From assembly GCA_013396915.1 (NCBI GenBank), contig VWZL01002227.1:437503-501502 (forward strand): 64,000 bases of DNA, given 5' to 3'. The notes under the pieces were generated by a model, which was given only the letters and a program-made list of their open reading frames with translations, ran no database searches and was not told the DNA's origin. Positions 27,101 to 41,020 of the stretch are shown here, one piece after another. Made by a program: the position numbers and the translations under genes. This DNA comes from Stercorarius parasiticus (lineage: Eukaryota > Chordata > Aves > Charadriiformes > Stercorariidae). How positions within the stretch are numbered: position 1 is the first letter of the stretch; every line of letters begins with the position of its first letter.

Positions 27101-30100
27101 TTGTACTAATATATTAATAAAGTATTTCCACAAAGTCAATCGAAGAATTCCAAGTAATCTCCCTTCTTAGCTGTGCTCCCTGTGGGTGTTACCTTATTTT
27201 CAAACCAATGTAACTACAAGGCTGGTTATTTATACACATAGTAAGGTAACACTCGCATGTCAGAAATCTGCCATTTGAATAGATGTTACCACAAAAAGGC
27301 TTGGATGTGAGATTGTGGTGCTGTTTTACAATGTTCTCACTTTACTCCACAAGTTAGCTCCCTGAAAGTTAATAGGTTACACATTACCCATAACAATATA
27401 ATCATCCCTTTGTCCAAAAATTTGTTACCTGTGGCAGGGGACCAAATATGAGAAAATATCAGTATATGACGTGAGATTGTGAATAAGTAGGTGTGTCATA
27501 AACCTTACAGTAATGCCTCCTGAAGTCAAGAGGTCCTATTGCACCAGTGATAAGCATCACTCATGGTTTATTTATTTTTGGTAGATTTGTATTCGCCCTC
27601 TATTTCATTACTCTATTAATTATTGTCCCTGAAAATAAGAGACACTGATGATGAGCAGTGGTATGTGATCTCTGAAGACAAGCATCTTGAGAACTTGGAA
27701 AGTTACAATTGGACTTATAAAACCAGTTTTTAGCACTTTCTATCATTCTCTCATGAGTCACTTTCAGTTGTTTAACTCCTCTGTATGCCAGCAATGATGA
27801 AGAGAGGACAATGAGAACTGACTGACTTTTTGCCTTTGCCACTTTCTGTATTTTACCTGTAAATAACAGGGATTTTAATTTCTGACTTCATAAGGGTCCA
27901 GGCAGTCTATGTGAATGGCGTGGAAAAGCTGTAGAAAATTGTAGAAGCTTACAGTCTTTTGATCCCACCAGCCCAGGTCTATATTGAGGTCTTTGAAAGA
28001 AAAGAGAGAGTTTGTTATTTGAGCCATTATTATCTTTTGTACTGGAAATCTTTCTATGAGTTGGACTATAATACAACTGAAGGGACATCTTTCTTGTAAG
28101 ATGTTTCCAGGAGATGCTTCTAGGACTGGTGTCCAGCTCTATTATGTGGATGCACGCAAATTCAGAGGTTCTTTTGCAGGTATTAGTTGTAAATATCACC
28201 TGCTGTGACATTTGGTTGCTACCGCATTGAATTAATAGTTAATAGTCTCATCAAACAGACAAGATATGTATGGAGTTTGAATCCCGAAACTAAACTTGGT
28301 TCTAAATTGGCCTGTGTGATGACAGTTACTGTAGTGGAAATGGAAGTGGATAAACAAAAAATTCATAGTTCAACCATTGTAAAATTATGATCTTCTGGTC
28401 TTCCTTAATTTCCTTATATTCCTTTGATCGATGGCTTTATTCACTGACATAGGACTTCTTTATTTGTATTAATGTTCATTAACATGGCCTCCTAAATAAT
28501 CAGCCTATCTTTGTTAAAATGAGGAGGTTGTGCGCAAAAAAAAGATGTTGTGTACAGGTGAGGACTAAGCAGAAAGTGTTGTAGCAATTTGCTGAACACG
28601 GAGGCTTATTGAGGATGCAGTCCTGAATAATACACACTAGCTTTGCTCTTCCCCCTTTAGTGTGTGTAGAGAAGCCATGAATCATTCATGGTCTCCCAGC
28701 TGAGCGGGGCTTCAAAGGGGCTGGTTGTGATTGGGTGTCCTGGGTGAATTGCCGCGCTGCAGAAACGCCTGCACCCCCAGCACTGGAGGGGTGAGGAAGC
28801 ACTTTCATCTGGGCCTCCAAAGTGTTTCAGGTCACAGTTCACCAGGAGATAACGATGTAGATGTACATTCAGAATTAGCTGCAGAGATACCTGTGTAGTG
28901 CGGTGTGGAAAAGTGAGCCAGTTAGATCCCTAGTGGATGCTGTGAATCAATTACTGTATTCTGAATACAAGGTTGGCTGCAGGGGATAAACAGATGTCAG
29001 AGAATTTTTCCCTAATAAGACCATAGTAATAGAAGAGCACTGTCAGCTTCGTTTTACATTAAAAATCTCATTTCCTCTTTATATGACCAATTTTATTAGG
29101 CCTCTAAACAAAGATATTTTATGTAACTGATAGCTGTATAATGAGAATAGTATAATTAAATTTCTTTTTTTTCTTTTTTAACAAAGGCTGAAAGAGAAAG
29201 TAGAAATGAATCTCACCAAAGTTTGAAAGAAGGTGTGTAATTTAGAAGGCTGGATGATCATTTCTTTTCCAGTGAGAGTATTGAATGGCTTACAGCTGCC
29301 TTTTATGCTGAATCACAATCACCTGCATTCCAGACCAAAATATTCTTAGAACCAAAGTTGATTATTAGCTTGCCCTGTTCTCTGTACTTTCTGCATATTT
29401 TGTCAGTGTCTGTATACAGAGCTCTGGTCAGAAACAAGAAATAGCTTTGTTCTTAGTTAATAAATCTTACCACAGATCACACACTTGCAGTTAGCACCGT
29501 ACGCTCGGTGTTTTTCATTACCTTTCAAAAAATCAAACTATTCATATCTTTCTGTGTCTTTCTGTGAATGTTGAGAGTAAAAGCAATGAACGATTAGAGA
29601 TATCTATTATCTATTATTTTAGTCTCTCAAATAGAACACGAGTACAATATTTATTGCAAACAACAGAAACACTAGACTAAGGGTGTGGATTTTTGGATAC
29701 ACTGCGTTGATAAATTGTTCACGTGCTAAGTGTTTACTTTTTTGGAGGTAAGTAGCAGCTGATGCTGAGGTGTTTTAATTCATGCTATTGCCATGAAGAC
29801 AGTGTAGCTTCATGTGGCAGAAATCAAAGCAAAATTTGGCTTTAAATATTGGTTTACAATAAATGCTTTTTAGTATAACGTTTAAACTCACAACATGTCT
29901 CAAACAAGATCTTAATTCTGAACACTTCACAAGAAGGAAAACAAATGAGAATTGCAGAGAACATTCACAATGTTTTTGACAAACAGGTCAACCTTCTGAG
30001 AACCTCTATGAAGTTATGCTCATACACATCTCATACTCACCAAATTCAATTCAGCAGTGTTTGGGTAAATAAGGCTTAAGTATAACCTAGGGTTTTGTTC

Positions 30101-31320
30101 ACTGAAATTAGCTTAAGCAACACAGGAAAAGACATGACCTAAACCCCTATTGCTGAGTTATCTAAACCTGGCTTTTGCTCTCTCCCCAGCTCTGACATAT
30201 ACGTGGCAACTAAAATTCAGAAGCTCGTCTCTTGAGACAACCACATATTGATAATATGTCCCTGTGCAGGTGGTAACACAATGCTTGAGTTCATAACCTC
30301 TCCACGTCAAGACCTGAGCAGTTCTCTAATTTCTGCTTTCCTGGGATTTGTCTTCATTGGAAACTTGGAAACAATAACAGCAACAGTGGTATTAAAACTT
30401 CTTCTCAAAACTTGGCTGTCCCTAGGGTTTCTTTCCAGGACCAGCTCTGCCCTAAATCCTAATCATCGTGCTAACACTCCCCTGAGTGTGAGGACTGCAG
30501 CCTTCCCAAGCCACCGCTGGCTACGTTCACCATCGTTCCCCTGACACACAACACCTGCTCTGCAATACAGCATTCACACGGAGCAGAGAGAAGGCAGAAG
30601 GCAGAAACTTCTTTCAGAATCATATTCTTTCCCTCTCCAATTCCTTTAAAATCAAGACATGCAACATTAGTAACCTTAACACATCACCTACGCCGATGCA
30701 TTATCTAGCATTGTTCTTATTCTGTAAGTTACTATTCGCATGTTGCAGTTGAGTGTTGGGAAGGAAGTTAACCCCTGGCTTACCTGCCAAAACCATTCTA
30801 TGAATACGTCTTTCATGGAAAGCTCTGTTGTTTCTCTCCAGCTGGGACAAACAGGGGAGCTCTATGTTCACATTCACGTTTTGCCTTCAGGATGAGCCAT
30901 GGTGTTTGCTGCTGAGGTGGCATAAATTTGGGCATCCATGATGTTCAAGATGATCATAAAATCAAGTGTGGAATTGTAACGGCTGAGATATTTTCAGAAG
31001 AATTCTGTCACACAGGCACTTCAAAACTGTGGACAAAGAAATATGCTAAGTAGCTGTATAAATTTTCTACATAAAAAGGCTAATGGCTGTTTAGTCACCA
31101 GACACTTGAATTTGAACTCCTGACTCTTCTTTTCTCCCAACCTCTAAAATATTTGCAGGACTTTTATTGTCAGAATTCTACTGTGGCTATAGAAATCCTA
31201 ACTTAATACACAAGGCAGGGACTGTAGAATTTGCTGTTCATAAAGTGATTAAAAAGCAGTAAGGTCTTAAGCACTTGGGTTCAGCTATGTTTTAAACTTG
31301 TGCAATTTCAGTCCTTTTTA

Positions 31321-31347
31321 ATTAAAAAAAAAAAAGAAAAGAAAAAG
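31321..31347. repeat. A-rich tract
   Basis: A12 followed by GAAAAGAAAAAG. No retrocopy with matching upstream sequence is recognised. Confidence 0.85.
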
Positions 31348-32880
31348 CCTATATACTTTGCACATCTGTCAACATCAGTGTAACATCTTTTACTCCAGTG
31401 TTATTGTGCTGAATTATAACAGCCGTGGACTGAACACAAAGAAACTCCAGAATTTCTGGTATTCAGTACTAGGGCCATGACTCTGTGGGAACGTTGTTTC
31501 TCACTAGTGACAACTTGGCCAATAATATCACCAGCCCAGGGGTGTCCAGTGTACAATAGTATTTTGAACAGTTAAATGAAAAAAAAAATCACAAAAGGAA
31601 GGAAATAATGACAATAATGTGGAAGCTTCAGGGGCACTCATATTCAAGGGAGGTTACTAGGAAAAAAGGTCTACATGTTTCTGAATAATGTTTGTGCAGT
31701 ATTGGGCTCACTTGCCTTTAGTTCTTCAATACCAATTTGCACCACAGAGGTGCCATTTATTTTGGGATTTTTTGAGATCTCTGCCATAAGAAGGAATGGA
31801 TACTCAAAGCTGGTTAATAAAGGTGGTAGAAAAGGTAATAGCAATCTTACGTCCTTTCTGATGCTGAGAACCCCGGGTGATGCAGGATCAGATGAGCCCC
31901 TTCACATTGATCACGGCACGCTGTGGAAATCACCTCCTAGGTGATGTTAACAGCATTGTTGTTCTCAACTTTATGCTATTTTTTCGAGCAAGCAAAGCTG
32001 ACAATTTGCTATCTGCATAATACCGAACTTTCTAGATAGTACAGCAAGGTTTGCTGACAGTGTTAACGCTCTTACACGTCTCCATAGGAAGGAGCTCTTA
32101 AAAGTAATATGTACAGGTGGTATTGTTAAAGGCAGCACATATGAACATCATGGTATGTATGTGCTCAGGTCATTTAGCAGTCACTGATGTTAAAACATAC
32201 AGGTGTCTTACAACCAAGGTGTACGGTTAAACTCTGCTGAGATTCTGCTTGAAGTTACTGTCCCCTCATTACAGTGTCTTCTGCAGTGGCCCATTACAAA
32301 TACATATCTCAGAGTTTCTCATGGACTTCTTTTTCAGATTCTATCAAATAAGGAGATGAAGGAAAAGGCAAAAGAGGGCAACCTAGAGAATCTGTCAGAT
32401 CTAATTTACAGGATCAAATAGAGGCAAGGTAAAGGCTCACACTCAATAGGTGTGATACACACGTTTGCATAGCACATCAAAAAGCAGAGCCACATGACAT
32501 GGGGTGAGGAAAGAAGAATGAATGAATGAAAGTGTTTCCCTTTACTGAGGACATTGAGTGAAGTTGTTTAACTTTCTGTATTGTAAACCTAGAATATTGT
32601 CCACTGAGCCATATGCTTTCATACACTCTACCTTTTATAGTTTAGCTGTGAAGACCTAATGATACAAGAAGAGTAAGGTACATAGAAAGAGGTTTTACCT
32701 TTCATTTAATACAACTGCTGGGATCAGAAAAATGTATGTTTTTTCTGAGTATATATGCATTTCCTGAAGTCTCTGCCAAGCTGATATGTTCAGTGGTGTA
32801 CTTATGTCAAATAAATTCTGTGTTTATCCAGAAAGATCCTTCTCTGGGCATTCATGCATCATGTAGAAATATGTTCAGGT

Positions 32881-33023
32881 CACAGAATCACAGAATGATA
32901 GGGGTTGGAAGGGACCTCTGGAGGTCATCTAGTCCAACCCCCTAGAGTTGGACTAGATGCAGGTTCACCTAGAGCAGGTTGAACAGGAACGCATCCAGGT
33001 GGGTTTTGAAGGTCTCCAGAGAC
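32881..33023 (-). mobile_element. CR1 retrotransposon, 3'-end fragment with internal palindrome
   Basis: On the plus strand: CACAGAATCACAGAATGATA, GGGGTTGGAAGGGACCTCTG, GTCATCTAGTCCAACCCCCT, then GCAGGTTCACCTAGAGCAGG, GGAACGCATCCAGGTGGGTT and TCTCCAGAGA. This is the same 3'-end type as 1937 and 48098. Here the usual short block between the AACCCCC run and GCAGGTTCACC is replaced by sequence that reads GTTGGACTAGAT. That is the exact reverse complement of ATCTAGTCCAAC twenty bases upstream, so the copy carries a 12-bp perfect palindrome at 32927-32958. Confidence 0.93.
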
Positions 33024-33473
33024 TTTGGTTTAAACAGAAAGTCTTTTACTTCATGATAGATTAGATATGGCATTACCTGGAGAGGACTGAAATGATAATT
33101 AGTTTTAAACATAAAAGCCACAATGCCATCAATTCATAGGTATTTTAGAAACATCGTTCATTGGAACAGTTCTTGTGCTTTCGATGTGCCAATTTAAATG
33201 GGTAAAAGAGGTTTATAACCTGTTATTGATCTGTATATATATTGTCATCAAGAAGACTCCTGAGGCTGGAATTTGTAAAACTTAGGTCAGTGTATGAAAC
33301 CGTAATGGAAGTGGAAAATTTTCTCAATTTTCTCTGGTGTAACGTATTTAACTAGACACCTAAATTTGCTGGTCCTTTCCTTCCTTCCACCCCACACTTT
33401 TTTCTGAAAAACTTAAACCTTTGGTTGCTCCAGTAAGATTCATTCCAGGTATGTGACTAATAAGTTTAGCACT

Positions 33474-33505
33474 AAAAAAAAAAAAAAAAAAAAAAAAGAA
33501 AAAAA
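33474..33505. repeat. A-rich homopolymer tract
   Basis: Twenty-four A, one G and seven more A. It could be the tail of an old plus-strand retrocopy, but I see no gene-like or SINE-like sequence just upstream. A simple repeat is the safer call. Confidence 0.9.
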
Positions 33506-34716
33506 GAATTGCAGCTCCAGACACCACTGGCATTTGATTACTGTTTCCATCTTTGCTAACAAGTTTGAACTACAGGTCGGATACTCACTTGACATCAATC
33601 GGAAAAACTGCTTTAGACTTAAAGACAGGAATGCATATTTACCCCAGCTGAAAAATCTAAAATCATGCCCAGTACAAAATGAATCAGAAGGGAAACTGAA
33701 CTATAATTTTACTGAGATCAAGGGGAAGCTTCAGACTCATTTTTAGAGACAGAGTTTGCAATGCATGCTGTAGGGAATAAAATACGTGGGTTTAATTATC
33801 AACAACAGGCCTAAGGACACAATCAGATTAAATTTAAACATGTGTGTAAGAAACAAAATAAATATAGATATAAGGAGACGGGAACAGATACAAATCAATC
33901 TCAAGGGAGGTGAGAAGGAAAGGGATTAATAATTAAAATGTATATACTACGTGTTTATTCTTAGAGTTGTACCTGTGAGCATGACAAGTGTGAATTCCTT
34001 AGACTTTACGATGCTGTGTCAGAGTTTCATGAGGGATTGAAAAACAATTTAATAACTGAGTAGATCAGCCTCAGAACTAGTAGCCTATCAACTATTTGTG
34101 CTTATCACAAAATTTAAATAGACACAGTCCCACAGTCTCCATCTTGTATTGTCTGTACAAATATGCAGTATATGCCTTGAGAAAATAATTCCTCCCCATT
34201 TTAAATTGCTTTGTTTTGAGTAAAATTATTGCCATCCTTTCTAGTTTATTGCAGAGCTTCTAGACATGTCTACACAGCTAAATGCAAGTCAGAGGAGTCA
34301 AGCACTACAATCCTGATTGCCTGCATGCTTAATTTTCAACTTCTTCCCTAGCTCTTTTTAGGAATCCTTCAGGTAATTTTCTCCAAAACATCCTCTCTAG
34401 AGGGAGGTAGCCCTGAGTGGTTTGGATGTGATCCAGTCTGTGTCACCTGGCCTTGGGGCCAAGGATCAGTCCTTTACTCTCTTTGTCCCAACAATAGTGG
34501 TAGAAATGGGGCCATAAATTGACCTTCGTAATACATGAATTTTCTCATTCTCATTTCATATGAATTCTGAATAAATAATCAAATTTTAAAGGTAGTGTAT
34601 AATGTTTGTTCGTATGCACTTCTGGAGAGGCCTTCAGACTGTGGGGGCTATAATAGATGGGTTTTTTCTTCAAACGTCTTTGATTTTTTCTTGGATTTAT
34701 ATTTATATTTGACTGC

Positions 34717-34731
34717 TTTTTTTTTTTTTTT
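34717..34731. repeat. T15 homopolymer
   Basis: Fifteen consecutive T after GACTGC and before AAACC. It falls inside an unrecognised 99-codon open frame, where it produces a run of phenylalanine codons. That is a sign that the frame is not a real gene. Confidence 0.9.
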
Positions 34732-37700
34732 AAACCATATTGACATGATTTGGGATTTTTTTGTGGGTTTGAAACTGCATCAAGTTGATTTCAGTGTGTG
34801 GCACAACTCTGCATTTTGTTTTTCTTTAGCCTCTTCTCCTTTTGGATGCTGTGGGTTTTCCTTCTCATCCCTCCAGTCTTTCTTATTATCTTGATTTTAC
34901 TGCTGCCTCAGCTATTGCTCTCCTGCTAACATAATATTTCTCTGTCTGAATGAGAAGTCCATCTGCTCTAAGAAATCCTGAATGCCTGATTTTGTTTCGC
35001 TTTTTTCCCCTCCTATTAGTATTATTTTCCTCTGGATGTTTTCCATCATAATGTTGACTGCTTCCTGCATGGCCTGTCTTACACTGGTGGCCTATTGTGA
35101 AGTGGCATATCAGATTTAGAGTGTCCCATGGCCCTGATGATTCTAATCTAGGAGCTGCCAGCTCTTTCGATATCTCCCTTTCCTACATATTATGAAGTTG
35201 TCAGCTGCAAGGATGAAGCTTTCCCACAACTGCAACAAAAGAAAAGAGGATGCACACTCAGCAGAACTTGCTAAAGGAAAACAAAGAATAAAAAAGATGA
35301 CCTTAAGGGGTGTCCTCTGGGAAGGTGAGAGGAATATCTAGCTTATAGATGGGTCTTCATATATTGACTTGAGAGGTTCTGAGATATTGTGCTAATAAAT
35401 TAAACGTAAAATTTAGAATATGATGGATCAACTGCAATTAACCATGTTGAAACCTGGTGAGGATACATAACATCTCTTCCGCAAAAGATATTGAAGGATC
35501 TTCGTTTTGTTGGGCTTTGATTTTAGGTAAAGTGTAAGACAGAGCACCTTATGCAGATTACACACTTGTGGATAGGGCATAAAATCAACATCAGCAAAAG
35601 CAGAATCAGTCTCAGAGAACCTATGCAAATAAGTTTGCAATTTCTCACTGATCAGAGAATCCAAAAAAAACTGACTGCTTTATCACCGAAAGAAAAAATG
35701 GCAAGAAAAAATGAAAAAAACACCCTTCTTATTTTTATCTTGGTACATCTTTATTAGATATAAAAGCCCTGATTTAGTTACTTTTCAACTTTAAACATAT
35801 GACTTGCTCCATTGATTTCATTTAGAATATGCCCTGCTCCTGCTTATACTTTCTTAATTACTTTAGTGTATCATGGCGAAAATCTCAACAAAGTTGTACT
35901 GTGACTGTTGGTGGTGATTCCTTTTTCCTTTACGATTCACATTCGGGTCTCAGATGCATAAATCAGTGCTTACTTACTTTCAGTTTTACATATATATACA
36001 TATAGGCCTGGCATTTGGTTTGTATAGTTTCAAGATTATGTAAAGCTAAAAAATACATGTGTTTATGATATCTGATAAATCAGTACCTCTAAACAATGCA
36101 AATAGCTCACAAAACTGCAAAAACATCTTTTGGCAAGTATAAGGTTGCAATAAAACCTTCCATTTTATTTTATTTTTACAAATCCTAACACTTGAGATAT
36201 CTCCCCTGAGGTTTTGTTTTTTTCTCCTTCTGAATATATACATTTTTATATTTGTTTGGTTACTAAGACTGAGGCTTCAGACCAAGGAATTGGAAGTTGC
36301 AGCCTTTCGACAGCCATTGCTTTATTCTTCTATCATAAAAAGGATCCTAAGTAAAGAACACCAGCAGTGACTTGCATCGCTCCTGGGCATTTTTTTGTTC
36401 TTGTGATCTAAAGTCCACTTATTGTGTTTTCTGTTATTTGGAGGTCACCAAACTTTGATCACTAGGGGGTAGTGTGGGGCTTTTCCTTGATCTATGGTAT
36501 CACACTCTTCAGCCTGATGTTTTTTGAATGTTTATCTGAAAAACTTACACTAAATGTCCTTTATCTATGCATGTATCTATGCATAATGTTCAGAAATTCC
36601 TGGATTCTAAAACCATATCACGCTACCAATGGAGATTAAATGCATGGTGTTCCGTTCACTTATCACAAACTTCCCTGTATTCCCCAGCAGGAGCCAGATA
36701 TTGCAAATGTCTATTAGTTCTCTTCGTTTTCTCTCTTCTCCCACAACACATAAATATACACATGCACAGAAAACCATTCACGCATATACTTACATTTTGA
36801 ACCCACTGACAATACACTAACAGATTTAGAATACTGCAAAAAGTGTGACCCTGTACCCTGTATTAATATTTAATCAAGTGCTCACCATACATTGCAAGTT
36901 AGTCTGAGAAAATTAATTAGCCCAAAAGATGCTTGTCCTTTAAAGGCACTGTAATCCCTTTTGAAAATGTAAATGAGATAATCCTTTGGTGAGTGCAAGC
37001 AACTGTTCATTTTATTCAAAGTGTGAGGTTTTCAGGATGTCAGTAGAAACCTGTCCTACGTCATTTGAGTTTATTGGCTATAAATTCACCATCTAAAGGA
37101 TTTCATGAAAAAAAAGTGAGAGAATTTGCTCCTCCTTCTTTCAGATCACTTCTTCTCTGGCATAAATCTGAGTGTGACCTAAGAAGACAATGAAAAAACC
37201 CGTTGGGGACTCTTCCTTTTCCATTCTTCTTAATTGATTCCCTTGTTATCAGGAGACTGAAAGGCATTCTTGAGATCAAGGAAGTCTAACACTATTTGGA
37301 CATACTGTGAAGAAGACAATTCATGAAAAAATGGATTTAAAAAGTATAAATAACTGCATTTGCTACCCCTCCTGCCTACTACTCCTTAACTATCCCATAA
37401 ATCAAGAGTGCCTCAATTTCAGGTTGTTGTAGATTAGACATCCCTGTTTGTCTCTGATAGAAACTTAAAGCTAAACATCTTCCCTCTCTTGACTACTGCA
37501 AAGGTTTTTTTTGCCACTGCCTTAAATATTTTCTTGCTTAGAAATTGCCTTACCACTGGTTTCAAAATTCTGAAGTTTTCTGTCTAACCTAACTTCTTCC
37601 ACCTAAACATTCTCTTCAAGGGTAAGTGTCAGATGTACGTTTTTGTGCCTGAGCAAGCACAGAATAGATTATGTGGCTTTTTTTTTTTTAACTGCTGAGA

Positions 37701-39851
37701 TTTGTTTTATCTCTTAATAAATAGTATATCCTCTCCATACAAATCTTTCCTCTATATTTCCTACTGCACTGTCTGTGAAGGATATAGACTACAACTAGTC
37801 CCATTCATAACTAGTCTCCCTATGGAGGACTCTACCAATTCTTCCTGAGTCTTGTCCTTTTTGTCAGATAAATGGACAGATCCAAGTTTCAAAACACCCT
37901 AAGGACTCATTTCCACAGACCTCTCTGAAAACTGCACACACTTAGGCACACAAGTAGCTCCACCAAAGTATGGGATGATAATAAAATTGTAAAGTGTAAG
38001 AACTCTCACTTGAAAAGCAGCTACGTGAAAATTCAGAATAAAAGCATTTGCATTTGAGCTATGCTGGAAGACTACTTGACTGCATTTTAAATCCTTATCT
38101 CTCACTGCACTTATAGTTGTTGTGCTTGTTAACATGGACAGATGATTGGCAATAGCTCAACATTTACATGTAAGAGCTAAGCTTGGGAGCATAGGCTCTT
38201 TATTCTGTGGTGTTGGGGATGTTTCTTCAATATTTGAATGTGCTCCAATTTTCAGATGCAAAATGATACCATATCTAGGTGAGTTTGTATCTGTAAATGG
38301 ATGTCTGTGTAGCAGTCCTACCTCTGAGTCTGTGTGTTTTCACTTTATAAAGAGGAATAAATGCAGTCATGTTTTATTTTTAATAGCAAAGGATTTATTT
38401 TGCCCTGTGCTGCTCTCTCTTACTTCACTATGTAAACAAAAAATTGTGTGAGTTTCTGTAGCAAAAGGCTCCTACTAAGTTAACAGAAGTGTGAAGAATT
38501 TCTCATTGATAATCCTGTTAAGTTCTCTAAACACGGTTCCCTCTTTTTGGTCCAAAGTCTTGTGAATGGGCCTTCCTTTAAAACTGTGAAATAACAGCTG
38601 TTTCTCTCTTAATTTGCTTCTGTTTTGAAAGTGTGGCTCAGAAGCTTGAAAATGAAAGTTGATTTAGGGCAAAAGTAATAGCTGGTCACCAAATAAGAAG
38701 TTTTAACTTTCTGTCCCTCTTTCTGGTCCGACCTATCACATTCTCACACATTTCCCTACTGTTCTGAGTAATTTATTCTATGTCAGTATCAGTTTTAGGC
38801 CCCTCTAATTTACTGACTGCCAGGTTTACAAGATTGCGTACAGTGGTTTTGTGTAGTGGACGTCTGTCCATCAGGGACTCAATGATCTGAAAATGTCGAC
38901 TTGGACTTAAACCAATGGCCTAAAGCTACGAGGTAAGTGCAATTTCATCTGAGCCACAAAGCGCTTAGAAGTGTTGTCTTCATTAAATGGAACAGTGTTT
39001 TCAAAAGACAGGAATATTAGCTGCCTTTTACAGCACTCAACTGCGTGTTTGGCAACAGGGAACCCTCTGCCCCCTGTACACAGAGGCACAGTGAGAAATT
39101 CCGGTTGTGCTACTTTTACTGGTTTATCATGTCTGCGCTCCCCAACCCACTTTCTGAAATTGGAGAGGATCTTGATAAAAGGCAGCGAATCTGACACTGT
39201 CGTTATCAGTGTTCTCCCCAAGGAGTTTACACACTGGAATAAAATCACTGAAAAGCAATCACCAAGCAGCCAGGTTACAGCTTTGCACAATCAGTGTCTA
39301 AATCCATTGAGCAATTTGAGTTACTTACACCCTTTCCCCCCCAACTTTTTGACCTGCTTCCCCTTGCACTGTGAACAAAAGTGTATTTTTTGCTATTAGA
39401 ATTTTGTGAACCACGCTGCACAGGAAGTGATGTGAGGTCACAGGATGAGAGGTTCACCTCCAAATAGCTCCACGTAATCTGATGTGACATACACATTTAA
39501 AAATCACTTCCAGGGATTTTTTCAGCAAGAAGGAGTGCACTCTCGGTAGCATGAACCCCAGCCAGTTGATGTTGAATATCTAAATCTTCTTTGAGTATAT
39601 CAGAATGTATTTATTCCTGACACAGAACAAAGAGAAAACAAATCTAATTTTTTCTGTTTGCCAGCTTTTGGGCTGCCCTAAAACTCTTGTTTTTCTCCTT
39701 CCACAGGATTGTATGGAATTCTGTTATCTTACCGTCTTCTGCTTAAATTTCAGTGATATCATCCAGATTGCTCCAGAATACACCCAGTGTATCTGAAAAT
39801 AAGAAGGAAAAGAATGAGGAAAAGACAAAATGGTGAAGCAAGAACAAGCTG

Positions 39852-39909
39852 AGGTGACTATGAATCCTTGGGACAGGTTTAGGTGGTTATGAATCCTTGG
39901 GACAAGTTT
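39852..39909. repeat. 29-bp tandem duplication, two copies
   Basis: The unit at 39852-39880 and the unit at 39881-39909 match at 26 of 29 positions, sharing TATGAATCCTTGGGACA. The three differences indicate an older event than the 26-bp duplication near 23 kb. There is no third copy. Confidence 0.92.
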
Positions 39910-41020
39910 TCAGGCAAGTTATCACAGTTTTAACGACGCCAGCGGAGCACTTTCTCAGAGCTCTGTCAGGAACAGACTTGCCGTACAACTTACGCCATGC
40001 ACAGGTTCACTCTCCACAAGGCTGTCACTTTATCTCAGAGCTGAAGGTCTGACTTGGGCCATAGCTTCACAATACTCTGCCTTTACGCGCAGTGAAGGAA
40101 GTAACCCTGCCCGGTGACCTTGGCAGCGCTTTTGGGACCCCCTGCCAGCATGTGTCAGCTCATTTCTCTTGTGCCAACACAACTGGCCTTAAGGCTGCTC
40201 TAGAAACCACGTTAGTAAATAATCCAAATTAATTTAGCCTACCAGAAAGGTGCTGGAAGTAATGGGGGCTATGCAGTACTCTATGTCATCAATGCTTTCC
40301 AAACTTTCCATCTTCTAGCTCCATATTGGTATTTCTTTGTTATGTGGTACTCTGTTTCATGCTTCAAGGTCTCATAAGCATTACATTATGCAATATGCCA
40401 CACAAAAAAACAATGCTATGTAACCCATTTATTTTGATTCCAAATTCCCTAGCTTTCAGAAAAATAGCTTCTAGCAAACCAGCTCCTCTCAGGATCTGAA
40501 GATTTTTAACAATGGATGTCTTCCAGCTGCTATTTCTGTCATAGAAGAATAGGTATTTTTTTGTAACTTACACAAGCAAATGTTGCCTGCTCTCAACTGA
40601 GATATCAGTTATAGTTCAGATATTGAAACTAGTAGCTGCAGAGTGAACAAATATATTTTATGCATGTTAACAGGTACTTTATGTTCCACAGCCTTACAAT
40701 ATGTTCCTTTGAAAATGATCTTCCCATGGGCAACCTAACCTCCATTATTTTCAATGTGTTTTGCAATCAAAGGCTCCAACTCCATTTTCAAGCAGCTGAA
40801 TGCGGGTCCTCTAAAACTTTAGGTACTTCTAAGAAACATCCGGTCATTTTCACACTTGTCAGAACAACAGTTCCTGCTACTGCAATAGCAAGGAATTGTA
40901 CGTGTGGTACCAGCTTAGATTGCAATGATGGCCTGAATATGCTCTTGAACAGCAATTAGGGAGGACAGACAGGAAGAGATATTAGTGCTCACTTCAGTTT
41001 GTATGGGGAAAAGCAGTAAT

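Larger units (their letters stand above)
20885..32880. other. gene-free sequence with minor repeats
   Basis: About 12 kb of AT-rich sequence without a supportable gene. It contains a 26-bp tandem duplication at 22974-23030, a 10-bp hairpin at 24116-24145, a degenerate TATG tract near 25870-25912, an A-rich tract at 31321-31347 and a three-unit GAAT repeat near 32516-32530. The largest open frames (22790-23173 at 127 codons, 26724-27077 at 117, 27888-28211 at 107) show no domain I recognise. The segment 28690-28810 is locally GC-rich and unique. Confidence 0.5.
33024..41020. other. gene-free sequence with simple repeats
   Basis: About 8 kb without a supportable gene. It holds an A-rich tract at 33474-33505, T15 at 34717-34731, a short TA-rich tract near 35985-36003 and a 29-bp tandem duplication at 39852-39909. 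At 38907-39399 long open frames run on both strands (127 codons minus, 142 codons plus). Neither resembles a known protein, and both-strand openness usually reflects base composition. Confidence 0.5.

Noticed and set aside
31530..31560. CAGGGGTGTCCAGTG resembling a hAT (Charlie) terminal inverted repeat
   Set aside because: The match covers only about ten bases and no partner end or 8-bp duplication is visible.
33450..33746. Poly(A) run as the tail of a processed pseudogene
   Set aside because: No gene-like sequence precedes it, and the 97-codon frame across it is mostly lysine codons from the A run.
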